Part shown: piece after piece, positions 48,349 through 58,001 of the stretch
How positions within the stretch are numbered: the stretch's first letter is position 1
Layout: every line of letters begins with the position of its first letter
NCBI RefSeq assembly: GCF_011082725.1
Contig: NZ_CP049715.1
Location: 1,798,001-1,862,000, forward strand
From: Apibacter sp. B3706
Lineage (GTDB): Bacteria; Bacteroidota; Bacteroidia; Flavobacteriales; Weeksellaceae
Reading direction: 5' to 3'
Length of the DNA: 64,000 nt
Notes under the pieces: generated by a model
Database searches by the model: none
Seen by the model: only the letters and a program-made list of their open reading frames with translations
Told to the model about the DNA's origin: nothing
Position numbers and translations under genes: made by a program

Positions 48349-50412
48349 TTATTTATTTTCAACCCGCAATTTATTGTTTTCCAAAAAATAGAAACATGTC
48401 TGATAATTAGCTATTGCTTCATCAGCTACAGAAGTATCAATGGATTTTGATTTTTTCATTTGAGTTCCTTCTATCACATTATATTGTTCAATTTTTTGGT
48501 TAGGTGATAAAACAATTAATTTATTATCTTTTAAATATCCTAATTTCTGATAGGTTGCGATTAATGCTCGTGGTTGATAAGTAGAGTCAAATACATCTTG
48601 CCCATAAAAACGTGATGAATAGGAAAAATGTAATTTTCCAAAAAGTGTAGGCATAAGATCAATTTGGGAAACCAGCTTAGAAAACTTTTCCGGTTTAATA
48701 AATCCAGGAGAATATATAATTGCAGGTATTTTGTATTTATCCAAAGGTATATCTTCTTTACCGGCACTTGAGGCACAGTGATCTGCTACAAACACGAATA
48801 CTGTATTGGGAAACCAAGGACGTTTTTTTGCTTCTTCGATAAATCTACCAATAGCATAATCCGTATATTTTACTCCTCCTTCTCTGGATTTACTGGTATT
48901 AGATATATCTATTTTCCCTGAGGGATAGGTAAATGGCCTGTGATTACTTACTGTCATAATGTGTCCGAAAAAGGGAGACTTATGTTTACTATTTTCATCA
49001 AATACATGGATTGCTTTCATAAACATATCTTCGTCACATACTCCCCATATATTAGCAAAAGTTATCTCATCTTTTTTAAAAGAACTTCTATCTATAACAT
49101 TATATCCATTTCCTTCAAAAAAAGTATTCATATTATCAAAATATCCATATCCACCATAAAAATATTGAACCGTATATCCTCTGCGTTTGAATAAATACCC
49201 CGTAGAAAACATATGATCATTGTTATTTCTTTTTATTAAACTTTCACCGGGTGATGGCGGGATACATAGGGTAACAGATTCTAAACCTCTAACGGTTCTA
49301 TTTCCGGTAGCATACATATCAGTAAAAAAAAGTCCTTCTTTTGCCAATTTATCTAAGTTTGGTGTCAAATGTTGAGTATTTCCAAATTCCTTTAGAAAAC
49401 CGGCACTCATACTTTCTATGGTTACAAGAATAACGTTTTTATGAAGTTCCGGGAGAGTATCCTTTATAATTTTGGTATTATTATTTGCAGACCATTCATT
49501 ATCATAAATTTTATTGATTAGTGAAAATGCTTTTTGTAAGGGCAATTTTGCATAAAATTTATCATAGTTTAAGGAACTGTCGCTATATGCATTACAAAAT
49601 CGAACTAATCCGTTTGCTTGTAATTCATTTACAAAGGCATTATCTGAATTTTCATACTTTTCATTTACTTTTAAAAGAAAAATTGCACCTACAAATAGTA
49701 TTATATAAACTATACTGTTTATTAATTTTGTTTTAAAATTAGGTAAATCTTCAAAATAATTTTTGGATTTTTTGAGATAAAATATAGTAATCAATACTGA
49801 GATTACTATTAATGCAGAAAACATGGGAATAATGGGATAGGATTCTAAAATATTCCCGATTACCTCATTGGTATATATTAAATAGTCAACAGCTATAAAA
49901 TTATATCTTACCCCGAATTCATTCCAAAATAAAAATTCACTGATTACATTGAAATTAATTAAAAAAATGTATAAAAAGAAAATAAAAAAGTATATGCAAT
50001 AACGCCATGTTTGCCTTATTTTAGGGATCAATAGTAATATTATATATGATGAGGCTTTTATTAACACAAATGTTTTTATTATTTTAGGAACAGCACTTCC
50101 ATAATCATCAAAAACCGTTTTAAAAAGAAACAAATAACCAATTAAAATCAAAAAAAGACATAATATAATGTATTTTAAAGGTGATTTAAATTTTGAATCG
50201 GTAATGAAGATTAGATGTATCCAAAAAAAAACAAAAATTAAAATTGATACACAAAAATCATTAAGTAGACCAACAGAAAATATTTTTAAATAGTCAATAA
50301 ATGAAAAATTTGAATCAGTAACAGGTGAAAAGAGGAGAACAATTCTTAAGATTAAACCAACTATTATGTAAAAACTTGAAATCTTTATAAATGGCGCTAC
50401 TAACTTTTTCAT
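48349..50412 (-). CDS. LTA synthase/sulfatase-fold membrane phosphotransferase
   Basis: A 687-residue inner-membrane enzyme of the LtaS/OpgB-like alkaline phosphatase superfamily. Five or so transmembrane helices occupy residues ~1-240. The extracytoplasmic catalytic domain has VTIESMSAGF with the metal-binding glutamate, the nucleophile T373 in GNRTVRGLE, and VFVADHCASSAG with metal-binding Asp/His. In Gram-positives these polymerise glycerol phosphate; Gram-negative relatives modify glycans or lipids with phosphoglycerol or phosphoethanolamine. The substrate here is not known. A complete promoter lies upstream at 50562-50590. Confidence 0.9.
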   Translation of the reverse strand: MKKLVAPFIKISSFYIIVGLILRIVLLFSPVTDSNFSFIDYLKIFSVGLLNDFCVSILIFVFFWIHLIFITDSKFKSPLKYIILCLFLILIGYLFLFKTVFDDYGSAVPKIIKTFVLIKASSYIILLLIPKIRQTWRYCIYFFIFFLYIFLINFNVISEFLFWNEFGVRYNFIAVDYLIYTNEVIGNILESYPIIPMFSALIVISVLITIFYLKKSKNYFEDLPNFKTKLINSIVYIILFVGAIFLLKVNEKYENSDNAFVNELQANGLVRFCNAYSDSSLNYDKFYAKLPLQKAFSLINKIYDNEWSANNNTKIIKDTLPELHKNVILVTIESMSAGFLKEFGNTQHLTPNLDKLAKEGLFFTDMYATGNRTVRGLESVTLCIPPSPGESLIKRNNNDHMFSTGYLFKRRGYTVQYFYGGYGYFDNMNTFFEGNGYNVIDRSSFKKDEITFANIWGVCDEDMFMKAIHVFDENSKHKSPFFGHIMTVSNHRPFTYPSGKIDISNTSKSREGGVKYTDYAIGRFIEEAKKRPWFPNTVFVFVADHCASSAGKEDIPLDKYKIPAIIYSPGFIKPEKFSKLVSQIDLMPTLFGKLHFSYSSRFYGQDVFDSTYQPRALIATYQKLGYLKDNKLIVLSPNQKIEQYNVIEGTQMKKSKSIDTSVADEAIANYQTCFYFLENNKLRVENK

Positions 50413-50561
50413 TAATTATTTATCGTATTTTCTTTAGTTTATTTGTTATTTATTAAATGAAACGTATTAATTTTTTTTATACTATTTAAAATAACGAAAA
50501 AAAATTATCAATAGTATAATCAACTAATAATTATTATTTTTTCTCAATTATTGTAAATAAT

Positions 50562-50590
50562 CAAATATATAAAATTATTATAATTCACAA
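50562..50590 (-). promoter_or_regulatory. promoter of the LTA-synthase-like gene
   Basis: On the minus strand: TTG (50590-50588), an 18-base spacer, then TATATTTG (50569-50562), fitting the Bacteroidota TTG-N(17-23)-TAnnTTTG pattern. The implied leader is about 140 bases. Confidence 0.6.
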
Positions 50591-50748
50591 CTTGTTTGAA
50601 AAATAATTATGGAATTTTTAAATTTTAATTTAAGCATTGCTTGAATTATTTATTTAATTATTAAGCTTATTTTTAAAAATATCTTTTTAAGACTTTTTTC
50701 TTTACTGATTAATATTCTCTATTATTATAATTATAAACTTCTTTAAAT

Positions 50749-50778
50749 AAAAAAGGGTAAATTAATTTACCCTTTTTT
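50749..50778. terminator. bidirectional intrinsic terminator
   Basis: Perfect 30-base palindrome: A6-GGGTAAATT / AATTTACCC-T6. It lies downstream of the minus-strand small exported protein gene that ends at 50914 and can work in both directions. Confidence 0.85.
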
Positions 50779-50913
50779 ATCAATTAAATTTATCCATTTT
50801 ATGGATTAGTAAATGATTTATTCTTCTATTCTAAAAAGAAATCTAAAGAATGAAAAAAATTTAATTCTTATTGTATGAAAATTTATTTAGCATTTATCCA
50901 CAAAAATTTTCTT

Positions 50914-51426
50914 TTACTTCCAATAATTCCATTGTAAACCATCAAAAATCGCTATACATTGACTTGCAGTATCATAACAAATCATTCCCGGATGTGGACT
51001 TTTTACATTTAAATGAGGATCGGAAATTTTTGGCAAAATTAAAGCTTTATCGGCCGCCTCTAAGACTAATACTCCTTCGGGTGTTGAACTCGTATAATCT
51101 CCGATGACAACCCCATTTCCTTTTTCAACTGAATCATTAAACTTTACATTAGAAACATTACCTGTTCCGGTTAAATCCATCCAACTATCATTTATTTTCA
51201 CCTTAACTACTGCATCTTCTTTATCCATTATAAAAGTTCCATCAACCGCTTTCTCCGGTAACGTTTCAACGATAGGCAATAGTATACCTTTAGTAGTCCC
51301 TTGACTAAAATCTAAAATTCCACCTTTATCCACCTTCTTTTTACCAATAGCAACTTGCGCGTTTGAAGTTACTGTCAGAAGCAATATAAATAAGATCAAT
51401 ATTTTATTTTTCATATCATTTTTCAT
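50914..51426 (-). CDS. small exported protein sharing its tail with the upstream giant protein
   Basis: A 170-residue exported protein (166 from the second ATG at 51414, which starts the signal peptide more cleanly: MKNKILILFILLLTVTSNA). The body has no family I recognise. The last ~25 residues (GMICYDTASQCIAIFDGLQW) match in pattern the end of the 1927-residue protein encoded just upstream (GMVIYDTTDKCIKLYNGEEW). Such GM-YDT-C-I-G-W tails occur on exported Bacteroidota proteins. It follows the giant gene by 36 bases on the same strand, so the two probably form an operon. Function unknown. Confidence 0.78.
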   Translation of the reverse strand: MKNDMKNKILILFILLLTVTSNAQVAIGKKKVDKGGILDFSQGTTKGILLPIVETLPEKAVDGTFIMDKEDAVVKVKINDSWMDLTGTGNVSNVKFNDSVEKGNGVVIGDYTSSTPEGVLVLEAADKALILPKISDPHLNVKSPHPGMICYDTASQCIAIFDGLQWNYWK

Positions 51427-51462
51427 TTTTGTGAGTTATTTTCAATTTTGCTCGTCAAAAAA

Positions 51463-54400
51463 TTATTGAGGACAAGTTCTTTCTATACAATGCCACTCCT
51501 CACCATTATACAATTTAATACATTTATCCGTAGTATCGTATATAACCATCCCCTCTACTAATTTTTCCTGAGGAATTAAATCAGAACTTGTTCTTGTAAT
51601 TACAAAACCTTTATTTTTTGATTCCAAAACTATAAATCCATTGTAGATATTAAAAGGCCATCCTTTCAACTCTTTTTCAAGAGTGGTAATTCCTATTTTA
51701 GAAACTTCAGTTGAAGGTTCCAGGTTAGGATCTAATGTACAAAATGGAACAGGTGTACAGAATGAAACCAAAACAAAGTTGTTGCCGTCTATATCAATGG
51801 AGGCACAATCAATTTCGGAAGATGTCGTCATATCTATATTTATTTCCATTTCCGTAAAATTATTAGGCAGAATTTCAGGCGCTTTAATTTTAAAGCTTAA
51901 CGTATGATTTCCATTCGGTAAGCTAAAGTCTTCTATTTCGAACTCATTATCTTCAATATCTTCTGTGTTAATTGTACCGTCCGTCATAATAAATGAAGAT
52001 TTTAAACTTCCTTTAACATATTTGAAACCTTCACTAAATGATGCATTTAAGGTTACATTATCCAATAAAGAATTAGGATTGTTTATATCCATTGTAACTA
52101 AAATGGTATCGTCTTCTGCAATACAAGTTTTATCAACTCTAAGATCGCTTATTATAACCGGACTAGGCAAACCTGCTGCAACTGCATTTACAGTGGTATT
52201 ACCACAACCATCTATAACATCACAACTTTCATAGGATACATTTTCATTATTACGATTTAAATATTTTATAGAAGCCCTTGTGAAATAGGATGTTGTTTTA
52301 TCTTCTGTAAATTTTGCTCTTGCCGTAATAATAGTTGTAGTCCCACCGGGAACTTTTATTCCTTTTATTGAAAGCAAATCACTGTCTCCATATTCTTTAG
52401 TTTCAGTAGTAAACTCTCCGTCTTCAATATTTAAAGATTCTTTCACCCACTGCATACCTTGCGGTAGTTGATCCGTTAATTCTATTATTTTGGATTCGCA
52501 ATTGGTATTCATGATTTTAAATATAAAAGGCACCTCTTCACAGGTAAGGGTGGATTCAGCAACTTTAAGCGTAAATGCTAGACCATCTTCATTAACTTCC
52601 ACCGGCTTTGGACAATATAGCTTTATAGCTCCAATACCTATCATTTGTGATCCCGTCGCAGGACGTCTATTATAATGAACTTTATACTCAATAACTATCT
52701 TCTCGACAGCTACGGAAAAATCTACTAAAACTTTTCCTCTGGCAGCAGTATATCCTGAAGATCTATAACCACCCGTAGCTTTTGCTGTTGCTATATTTTT
52801 ATCAATAGTATAAGAACTTTTCTTTTTAGGTGCTACGTGCATAAGCTTTGGTTTAACAATTCCTCCTCCGCAAATTCCGTAAACATTAATTTCATCTGAC
52901 CTGTACGCTTGGGTATCAATATCAAATATTTCAAACATTGCAGCAGCGGCTCCTCCGTTAAATGAAATGGTAGTAGTGATAGGTTCTTTATCTTTATCAA
53001 AATTTCCATATCGGTAAAATTGCAAGGTTTTACCACTTCTTCTCGGGTACTTATATCGTAGAACTTTGCCCGGATCTGAAATATTAATATTGGCAGAGAA
53101 ATCATCTCCTAAATCAACCGTTTTATCTAGCTGACCATTATTTGCCGCTCCCTTCCAAATTTGCGGTAGATCAATGGTTTTATATCCGCTGAAGCTGCAA
53201 TTCGTACAAACTCCATCTGACTTAACAGCCCCAAAGGTAAAATAGGTAGTATCTTCTGTAAATTTATAATTAAATTGAACTTTGTTATCTACCCATTCGC
53301 CGGGTATAGTATAAGCCCAATTTTCATTTTTAATATCATCATCAGAATTAGCAATTAATAAATAAACTCTATAATTTTGATTAAAAACAAATTCATCTGC
53401 AGACTCATCAGCTGATAAAATAACCGATTGTTCATCTAAATTGGTTTTATTTACTAACCATATTCGATTCATTCTTCTGTCTAATCCTCCACAAATAGAT
53501 TGTGAAAGCTCACTTAAATCTGTAGTTCCCGTATCTCCGTTATGTCCCCAAAATAATCCACTTAGATCATTTTTTAATACAGACTTTTGTCCTTGTCCGC
53601 ATTCCGTACTTTCACCGGCTTGAATAGTTACAATTGACTGAACATCAGTAGATCGAGCTTTGTTAACATATATATTTGAATTATCATCACGTACCAAACC
53701 GGCTACATTTCTATGATAGTCAGAATAAGGCCGTGTTGATCCTTTCCAAACTTTAGTTTTAATGTCTGATAATATGTAATCAGTCGGTTGTTTTTGTAAT
53801 TGCACTGTTTCCTCACCCATAGTTATATACTTAGTTGTATATAAAGTAATAGCATATTTCATTGCTAAATAGGTTTGTATACGAACTTTTTCATCTTTAC
53901 TTAACTTTCTTTCATAAAAAAACAATTCGGAAATTAATCCATCAAAAAGCCCGGAATTCAAACTGGCTGCACCTATAGTTCCTCCACTAGCCATTAAGAA
54001 ATCCGAACCAAAGTTAGATTCCGGCCTAGATAATGTATCAACAATACCTCCAAAATCATGTTCGATTAAAGGAAATTTCGGATCTATACCTTTATAAGCT
54101 TTACTAAGCCTGGTCATATGCAAGGCTGTAGCTCCAAATTCGAATCCTTGTACTGTACCTTGAGTTACAGCTATGGAAGTTGCTATTCTTCCTGTTCCAT
54201 GATTTGGATTGAAACCTACCGCCGGGTGTCTGGATTTTACCGTAACTGGATCCACTCCACCAAAGCCGTGGGTGTAGGTTCTAACTGATGATGGAGACGC
54301 GAAGCTATTATAAATGATGAAAGAAGTGGTATGTTCCGGCGCATTAGTACTCATAGGCCCCTTATTTATAGCAAGTGCAGAATTTTGACTAAAATATATG

Positions 54401-57246
54401 CTTGGAAAGAAATTCATTTTACTATTACATGAATCATACACCGGCTCTATTTTATTTTTATTATCCACTAATGAAAAATAATAATCGTTTTCATTAACGG
54501 TTTGGTCTTTCCAAATCAATAATTTAGAACTTTCCCCATCAAACACTAAACTATTCTTATCATCTGCTTTTAACCACAATCTTAATCCATTCAATACTCC
54601 CCCCGGAGCAAATCCGTATAAAGCATAACTTATATAATCTCCATCATTAATTTCAACATTTTTGGCAACTTTATTTTCCACCACATAAAATCTGGTATTT
54701 TTGGGCTCAAATTTTCCATCAGGAGAAACTAACATGATCTTTGCCGTCAAACTTGGTTGTATATTTACTACGTAGGAACCGGATCCTGATGTCTGTGCTT
54801 TTAAAGTCACCTGATTCCTATAATCGATTCTAAATGGCAATTTACCGTTCGCATAAGCAGTGCCTTCAAGATAATTATAATCTAATAAATAATCTTCTAA
54901 CCCATTAGAACCTAACATCAAATAATCTTTGTTTTTCAAGGTTCCGTTACCTAACTTATTCATATCTGCGACTTCATTACCAACAAAAATGGTCATAAGG
55001 TCTCTATCGTAACTTACAGATTGCTTTTGATATAAATCAGAACTATCATCTCTGGCTATACCAAAAATATCATGATTAAATCCTGCATTTATTTTACCAT
55101 CCCAAACTTTGTTCCCATAAGAGTCATAATAATTCGGTTCAGATTCACTATGTAATGTAATTCCATATTTAATCGCTAAATAAGAATTAATTCTATTAAA
55201 GTCTTTGGAATCTATGGGGGTTCCTTTATTTCCAGAAAGAACAATTATTTCCTGAACATTTCCTACAAAAGGATTGAAATTATTTAAAGTTTTAGTATAG
55301 AGTTGTCGAGCTCCGATAAGACTTATCGCCGGAATTTTATTTTCCATATCATATCCGTAAAATGTATTGGAAATACCATTGAATATAATTCTTTGTTCAA
55401 CATATTTATCATTGGTTCGTTCAACTGCTACTACTCCATACGTTTTATTTATACTATTGTAATGTGTTTGAACAGTATTAGACGGATTATACCCATTGGT
55501 TAATGCGGGATTTCCAAAATACCATCCTTGGTTATTATCATTATTGGTATTACTATAATTACTGTTTAAAGCATATAATACAGATAATCCGCTAGTATTT
55601 ATTTCGGATACATAGAATATGTAGTAAGATTTATCTGAACTAAAAAAACTTGGAGCTGTCAATACCGGAATTGTAGAATTTGACTGACCGGTATTAGTAA
55701 ATTGCAAATGTGAATGATAATTCATTAATCCTTTTTGATTACGAATAATAGGTCCTGTAAACTCTTTAGCATCAGTAATGACCGAGTGGTCTCGTTTATA
55801 TACTGAAATATCTTGCCAAGTACTAATTTCAGTACTATCTTCTTCAGTGCTTGGTATATCATCAGCTCGTAACCAAAGTTCTGTTAGTAAATTTACACCT
55901 CCCGGATTAGGTCGTCCACTGGTAAAAGAAACGTAATCATCATTCTCTATCTCAACTCCTTTAACGATTCCGTCATTAACAGGATAAATACGAGTTTTTG
56001 AAGGATCAAACGTTTCAACAGAACTAACTATAACATATTTAGCATCAACATTTAATTTCATGTTGACAGTTAGACTTTTAGTTCCTGTAACCTTCGTTTT
56101 TAAGGTTCTTTTTAATTTAAAAAATATATCTTCACTCAATATGCTGTTAGAATATTTTTCTCCTTGCAAATGTTCATACCGTTCTACACCAATCTCATCA
56201 TTAGATCCAAACATCAAAAAAGTGTTATTGGTTAAAGTTCCATTATTGTTATCATTTAATTCTGTTAATTCATCTCCAACATAAGCGGTTAAAGTTGATA
56301 AATCAAAATTAGTTGATTGTTTTTGATATAAACCGTATTGATCATCTCTTCCTAAACCAAATACATGGTTTTGATAGGACATGAAATTTTCTCCGTCCCA
56401 AATTTTTTCACCTTTTGAATTAACATAATTTGGAAATGATATCTCGTCAGCTGATTCTAAAGAAATACCATATTTAACGGATAAGTAAGAATGAATTTTT
56501 TGTAAATCCATATCTGTTAAATAGGTATTTTGAGGGGCAGATAATACAATTATTTCTTGTATTTCACCTTCAAAAGAATTTAGATTTTTTACATTTCCAG
56601 CTCCCACCACACTCTGTCCATCTCCCAGCTTTATTGAATAGGATCTAAATGTGTTTTCGGGAATAGAGTTGAAATAGAGCATCTGGGTTAAAGTTGTACT
56701 ATTAGGACGAATTATCCCGACTATACCATAATTTTTACCTTGACTGATTTTACTTCTATAAGTTCCGCCCGCTGTAGTAAAATATGGAAACCCGGTAGAC
56801 CAACCCGAATAATTATTTCTCGCAGAATTTAATGAATAAACGTAATGTATACCTGTAGGTTTATCTAATATTGATACATAAAATACATAATACGCTTTAC
56901 TTGCAGATATTTTTAAATCCGGCCCCGCTAAAAAAGCTTTAGATCTTGGTTCAAAATACATAGACGGTTGAAAATTCATTAAATCTCCGGTTTTTTTATA
57001 CACCGGCAAATTTTCATTAACTTTCTTATGATCTCTTCCATTACCGGATACATCCTTCCATAAATCCACCGGTTGATTATCCATCAATGAGCCGACTCCC
57101 CCTTCTTGAGGCCGGTCTGCTTTTAACCATAACTCTACATTGCTATCAAACCCACCGGGACTTTGTCCCAACAAAAGCACGGGTATTACAAAATAAAATA
57201 AAAATGAATAATAAGTAATTGATCCATAACTAGCTTTTCTTTTCAT
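51463..57246 (-). CDS. large exported modular protein with three ~425-residue lectin-like repeats
   Basis: A 1927-residue exported protein; signal peptide in the first ~29 residues. Three modules begin with ELWLKAD-type motifs near residues 39, 455 and 882 and each contains a SYLAxKYGIxL-like motif near 253, 690 and 1125. They resemble concanavalin-A/LamG-like surface modules of Bacteroidota. The region after ~1350 has beta domains of the DUF11 style (LTDQLPQGMQWVKESL) and an IxxKTCIAEDDT segment. The tail ends GMVIYDTTDKCIKLYNGEEW. No type IX CTD and no catalytic motif were found. Presumably a surface adhesin or glycan-binding protein. It leads a two-gene operon with the small tail-sharing protein. 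Confidence 0.82.
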   Translation of the reverse strand: MKRKASYGSITYYSFLFYFVIPVLLLGQSPGGFDSNVELWLKADRPQEGGVGSLMDNQPVDLWKDVSGNGRDHKKVNENLPVYKKTGDLMNFQPSMYFEPRSKAFLAGPDLKISASKAYYVFYVSILDKPTGIHYVYSLNSARNNYSGWSTGFPYFTTAGGTYRSKISQGKNYGIVGIIRPNSTTLTQMLYFNSIPENTFRSYSIKLGDGQSVVGAGNVKNLNSFEGEIQEIIVLSAPQNTYLTDMDLQKIHSYLSVKYGISLESADEISFPNYVNSKGEKIWDGENFMSYQNHVFGLGRDDQYGLYQKQSTNFDLSTLTAYVGDELTELNDNNNGTLTNNTFLMFGSNDEIGVERYEHLQGEKYSNSILSEDIFFKLKRTLKTKVTGTKSLTVNMKLNVDAKYVIVSSVETFDPSKTRIYPVNDGIVKGVEIENDDYVSFTSGRPNPGGVNLLTELWLRADDIPSTEEDSTEISTWQDISVYKRDHSVITDAKEFTGPIIRNQKGLMNYHSHLQFTNTGQSNSTIPVLTAPSFFSSDKSYYIFYVSEINTSGLSVLYALNSNYSNTNNDNNQGWYFGNPALTNGYNPSNTVQTHYNSINKTYGVVAVERTNDKYVEQRIIFNGISNTFYGYDMENKIPAISLIGARQLYTKTLNNFNPFVGNVQEIIVLSGNKGTPIDSKDFNRINSYLAIKYGITLHSESEPNYYDSYGNKVWDGKINAGFNHDIFGIARDDSSDLYQKQSVSYDRDLMTIFVGNEVADMNKLGNGTLKNKDYLMLGSNGLEDYLLDYNYLEGTAYANGKLPFRIDYRNQVTLKAQTSGSGSYVVNIQPSLTAKIMLVSPDGKFEPKNTRFYVVENKVAKNVEINDGDYISYALYGFAPGGVLNGLRLWLKADDKNSLVFDGESSKLLIWKDQTVNENDYYFSLVDNKNKIEPVYDSCNSKMNFFPSIYFSQNSALAINKGPMSTNAPEHTTSFIIYNSFASPSSVRTYTHGFGGVDPVTVKSRHPAVGFNPNHGTGRIATSIAVTQGTVQGFEFGATALHMTRLSKAYKGIDPKFPLIEHDFGGIVDTLSRPESNFGSDFLMASGGTIGAASLNSGLFDGLISELFFYERKLSKDEKVRIQTYLAMKYAITLYTTKYITMGEETVQLQKQPTDYILSDIKTKVWKGSTRPYSDYHRNVAGLVRDDNSNIYVNKARSTDVQSIVTIQAGESTECGQGQKSVLKNDLSGLFWGHNGDTGTTDLSELSQSICGGLDRRMNRIWLVNKTNLDEQSVILSADESADEFVFNQNYRVYLLIANSDDDIKNENWAYTIPGEWVDNKVQFNYKFTEDTTYFTFGAVKSDGVCTNCSFSGYKTIDLPQIWKGAANNGQLDKTVDLGDDFSANINISDPGKVLRYKYPRRSGKTLQFYRYGNFDKDKEPITTTISFNGGAAAAMFEIFDIDTQAYRSDEINVYGICGGGIVKPKLMHVAPKKKSSYTIDKNIATAKATGGYRSSGYTAARGKVLVDFSVAVEKIVIEYKVHYNRRPATGSQMIGIGAIKLYCPKPVEVNEDGLAFTLKVAESTLTCEEVPFIFKIMNTNCESKIIELTDQLPQGMQWVKESLNIEDGEFTTETKEYGDSDLLSIKGIKVPGGTTTIITARAKFTEDKTTSYFTRASIKYLNRNNENVSYESCDVIDGCGNTTVNAVAAGLPSPVIISDLRVDKTCIAEDDTILVTMDINNPNSLLDNVTLNASFSEGFKYVKGSLKSSFIMTDGTINTEDIEDNEFEIEDFSLPNGNHTLSFKIKAPEILPNNFTEMEINIDMTTSSEIDCASIDIDGNNFVLVSFCTPVPFCTLDPNLEPSTEVSKIGITTLEKELKGWPFNIYNGFIVLESKNKGFVITRTSSDLIPQEKLVEGMVIYDTTDKCIKLYNGEEWHCIERTCPQ

Positions 57247-57691
57247 ATAATTTAGTTTTTTATACAGTTATAATTCTATTGATTTAGATAGAATTTTAGC
57301 CATACATCAATTCATTATAGTAATATATTTTAAAAAATTATTTAGGGCTTAATTTATCTTCTATAATAAACAATGATTTATTATTTATTATCTGCAAAGA
57401 ATAAAAATGATATTAACAATATATTATCTAATCAATTATAATGTATGTTTTTTAACCTGCAAATGTAACAAAGTATTAACAAAGAAAATAAGCATTATAC
57501 ACATTAAATGTACATTATATCTCATTTAAAATTATAAGTAGTTAATTTTAAATACCTTAGTTTTTAACGCTTATTTAATATTTTATTAAAATAATTTTAA
57601 AATATGAGATATATAAATTTTTATTCTGCTTTAGAAACATATTTATTTTAAATAAATAAAAATTTAAATTGCACAATCAAAAAAAACAACT
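57247..57691. other. AT-rich divergent intergenic region
   Basis: Separates the minus-strand modular protein from the plus-strand pyr operon. On the minus strand TACATTTG (57467-57460) matches TAnnTTTG but sits ~210 bases from the ATG and lacks a TTG. A weak AATTCTAT/ATAGAATT stem lies at 57272-57295. No coding signal was seen. Confidence 0.5.
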
Positions 57692-57699
57692 TATCTTTG
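57669..57699 (+). promoter_or_regulatory. promoter of the pyrB-carA-carB operon
   Basis: TTG (57669-57671), a 20-base spacer, then TATCTTTG (57692-57699), a full match to TTG-N(17-23)-TAnnTTTG. Transcription would begin near 57705, leaving a leader of ~295 bases before pyrB. Confidence 0.7.
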
Positions 57700-57704
57700 T
57701 AGGA

Positions 57705-58001
57705 TTTTAAAAAAATCGATTTAATAAAAAAGTTTGTATAATCACACTAATTAAATCTTTTGAATAACTCTGAATCATTACCTAAAACAATAAACAAAAA
57801 AGGAAGAATTCCTTTTAACAAAAAGTTTATCCCTCTACTATTCCAGATTCAGGGCAAGAAATCATCTTTAGAAGATACCGGAAATATTTTTTTTAAATAT
57901 TCATTTAAAACATCTTATTATATAAGATGTTTTTTTTTATTTTTAAAAAGCAATAATAAAAATTACACTATTATAACACCAATTAAACTAATATATAAAT
58001 A
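57705..58001 (+). promoter_or_regulatory. pyr operon leader with putative attenuator
   Basis: The leader between the promoter and pyrB contains a hairpin (57798-57816) and a strong intrinsic terminator (57908-57938), 64 bases before pyrB. No pyrR-like gene is nearby. A frame from a TTG at 57760 runs 80 codons through the terminator and stops at 58000-58002, overlapping the pyrB ATG. That arrangement resembles UTP-sensitive pyrBI attenuation of enteric bacteria, but the peptide has no recognisable features and could be a chance frame. Confidence 0.5.
57908..57938 (+). terminator. intrinsic terminator inside the pyr leader
   Basis: Ten-base stem AAACATCTTA/TAAGATGTTT with a five-base loop, followed by nine T (57930-57938, the first three being in the stem). 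There is no preceding plus-strand gene to terminate, so it most likely acts on the pyr transcript itself. Confidence 0.75.

Larger units (their letters stand above)
50413..50913. other. 501-bp non-coding AT-rich interval
   Basis: Holds the promoter of the LTA-synthase-like gene (50562-50590) and the bidirectional terminator (50749-50778). The rest is very AT-rich, with no convincing reading frame or structured RNA by eye. Confidence 0.7.
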
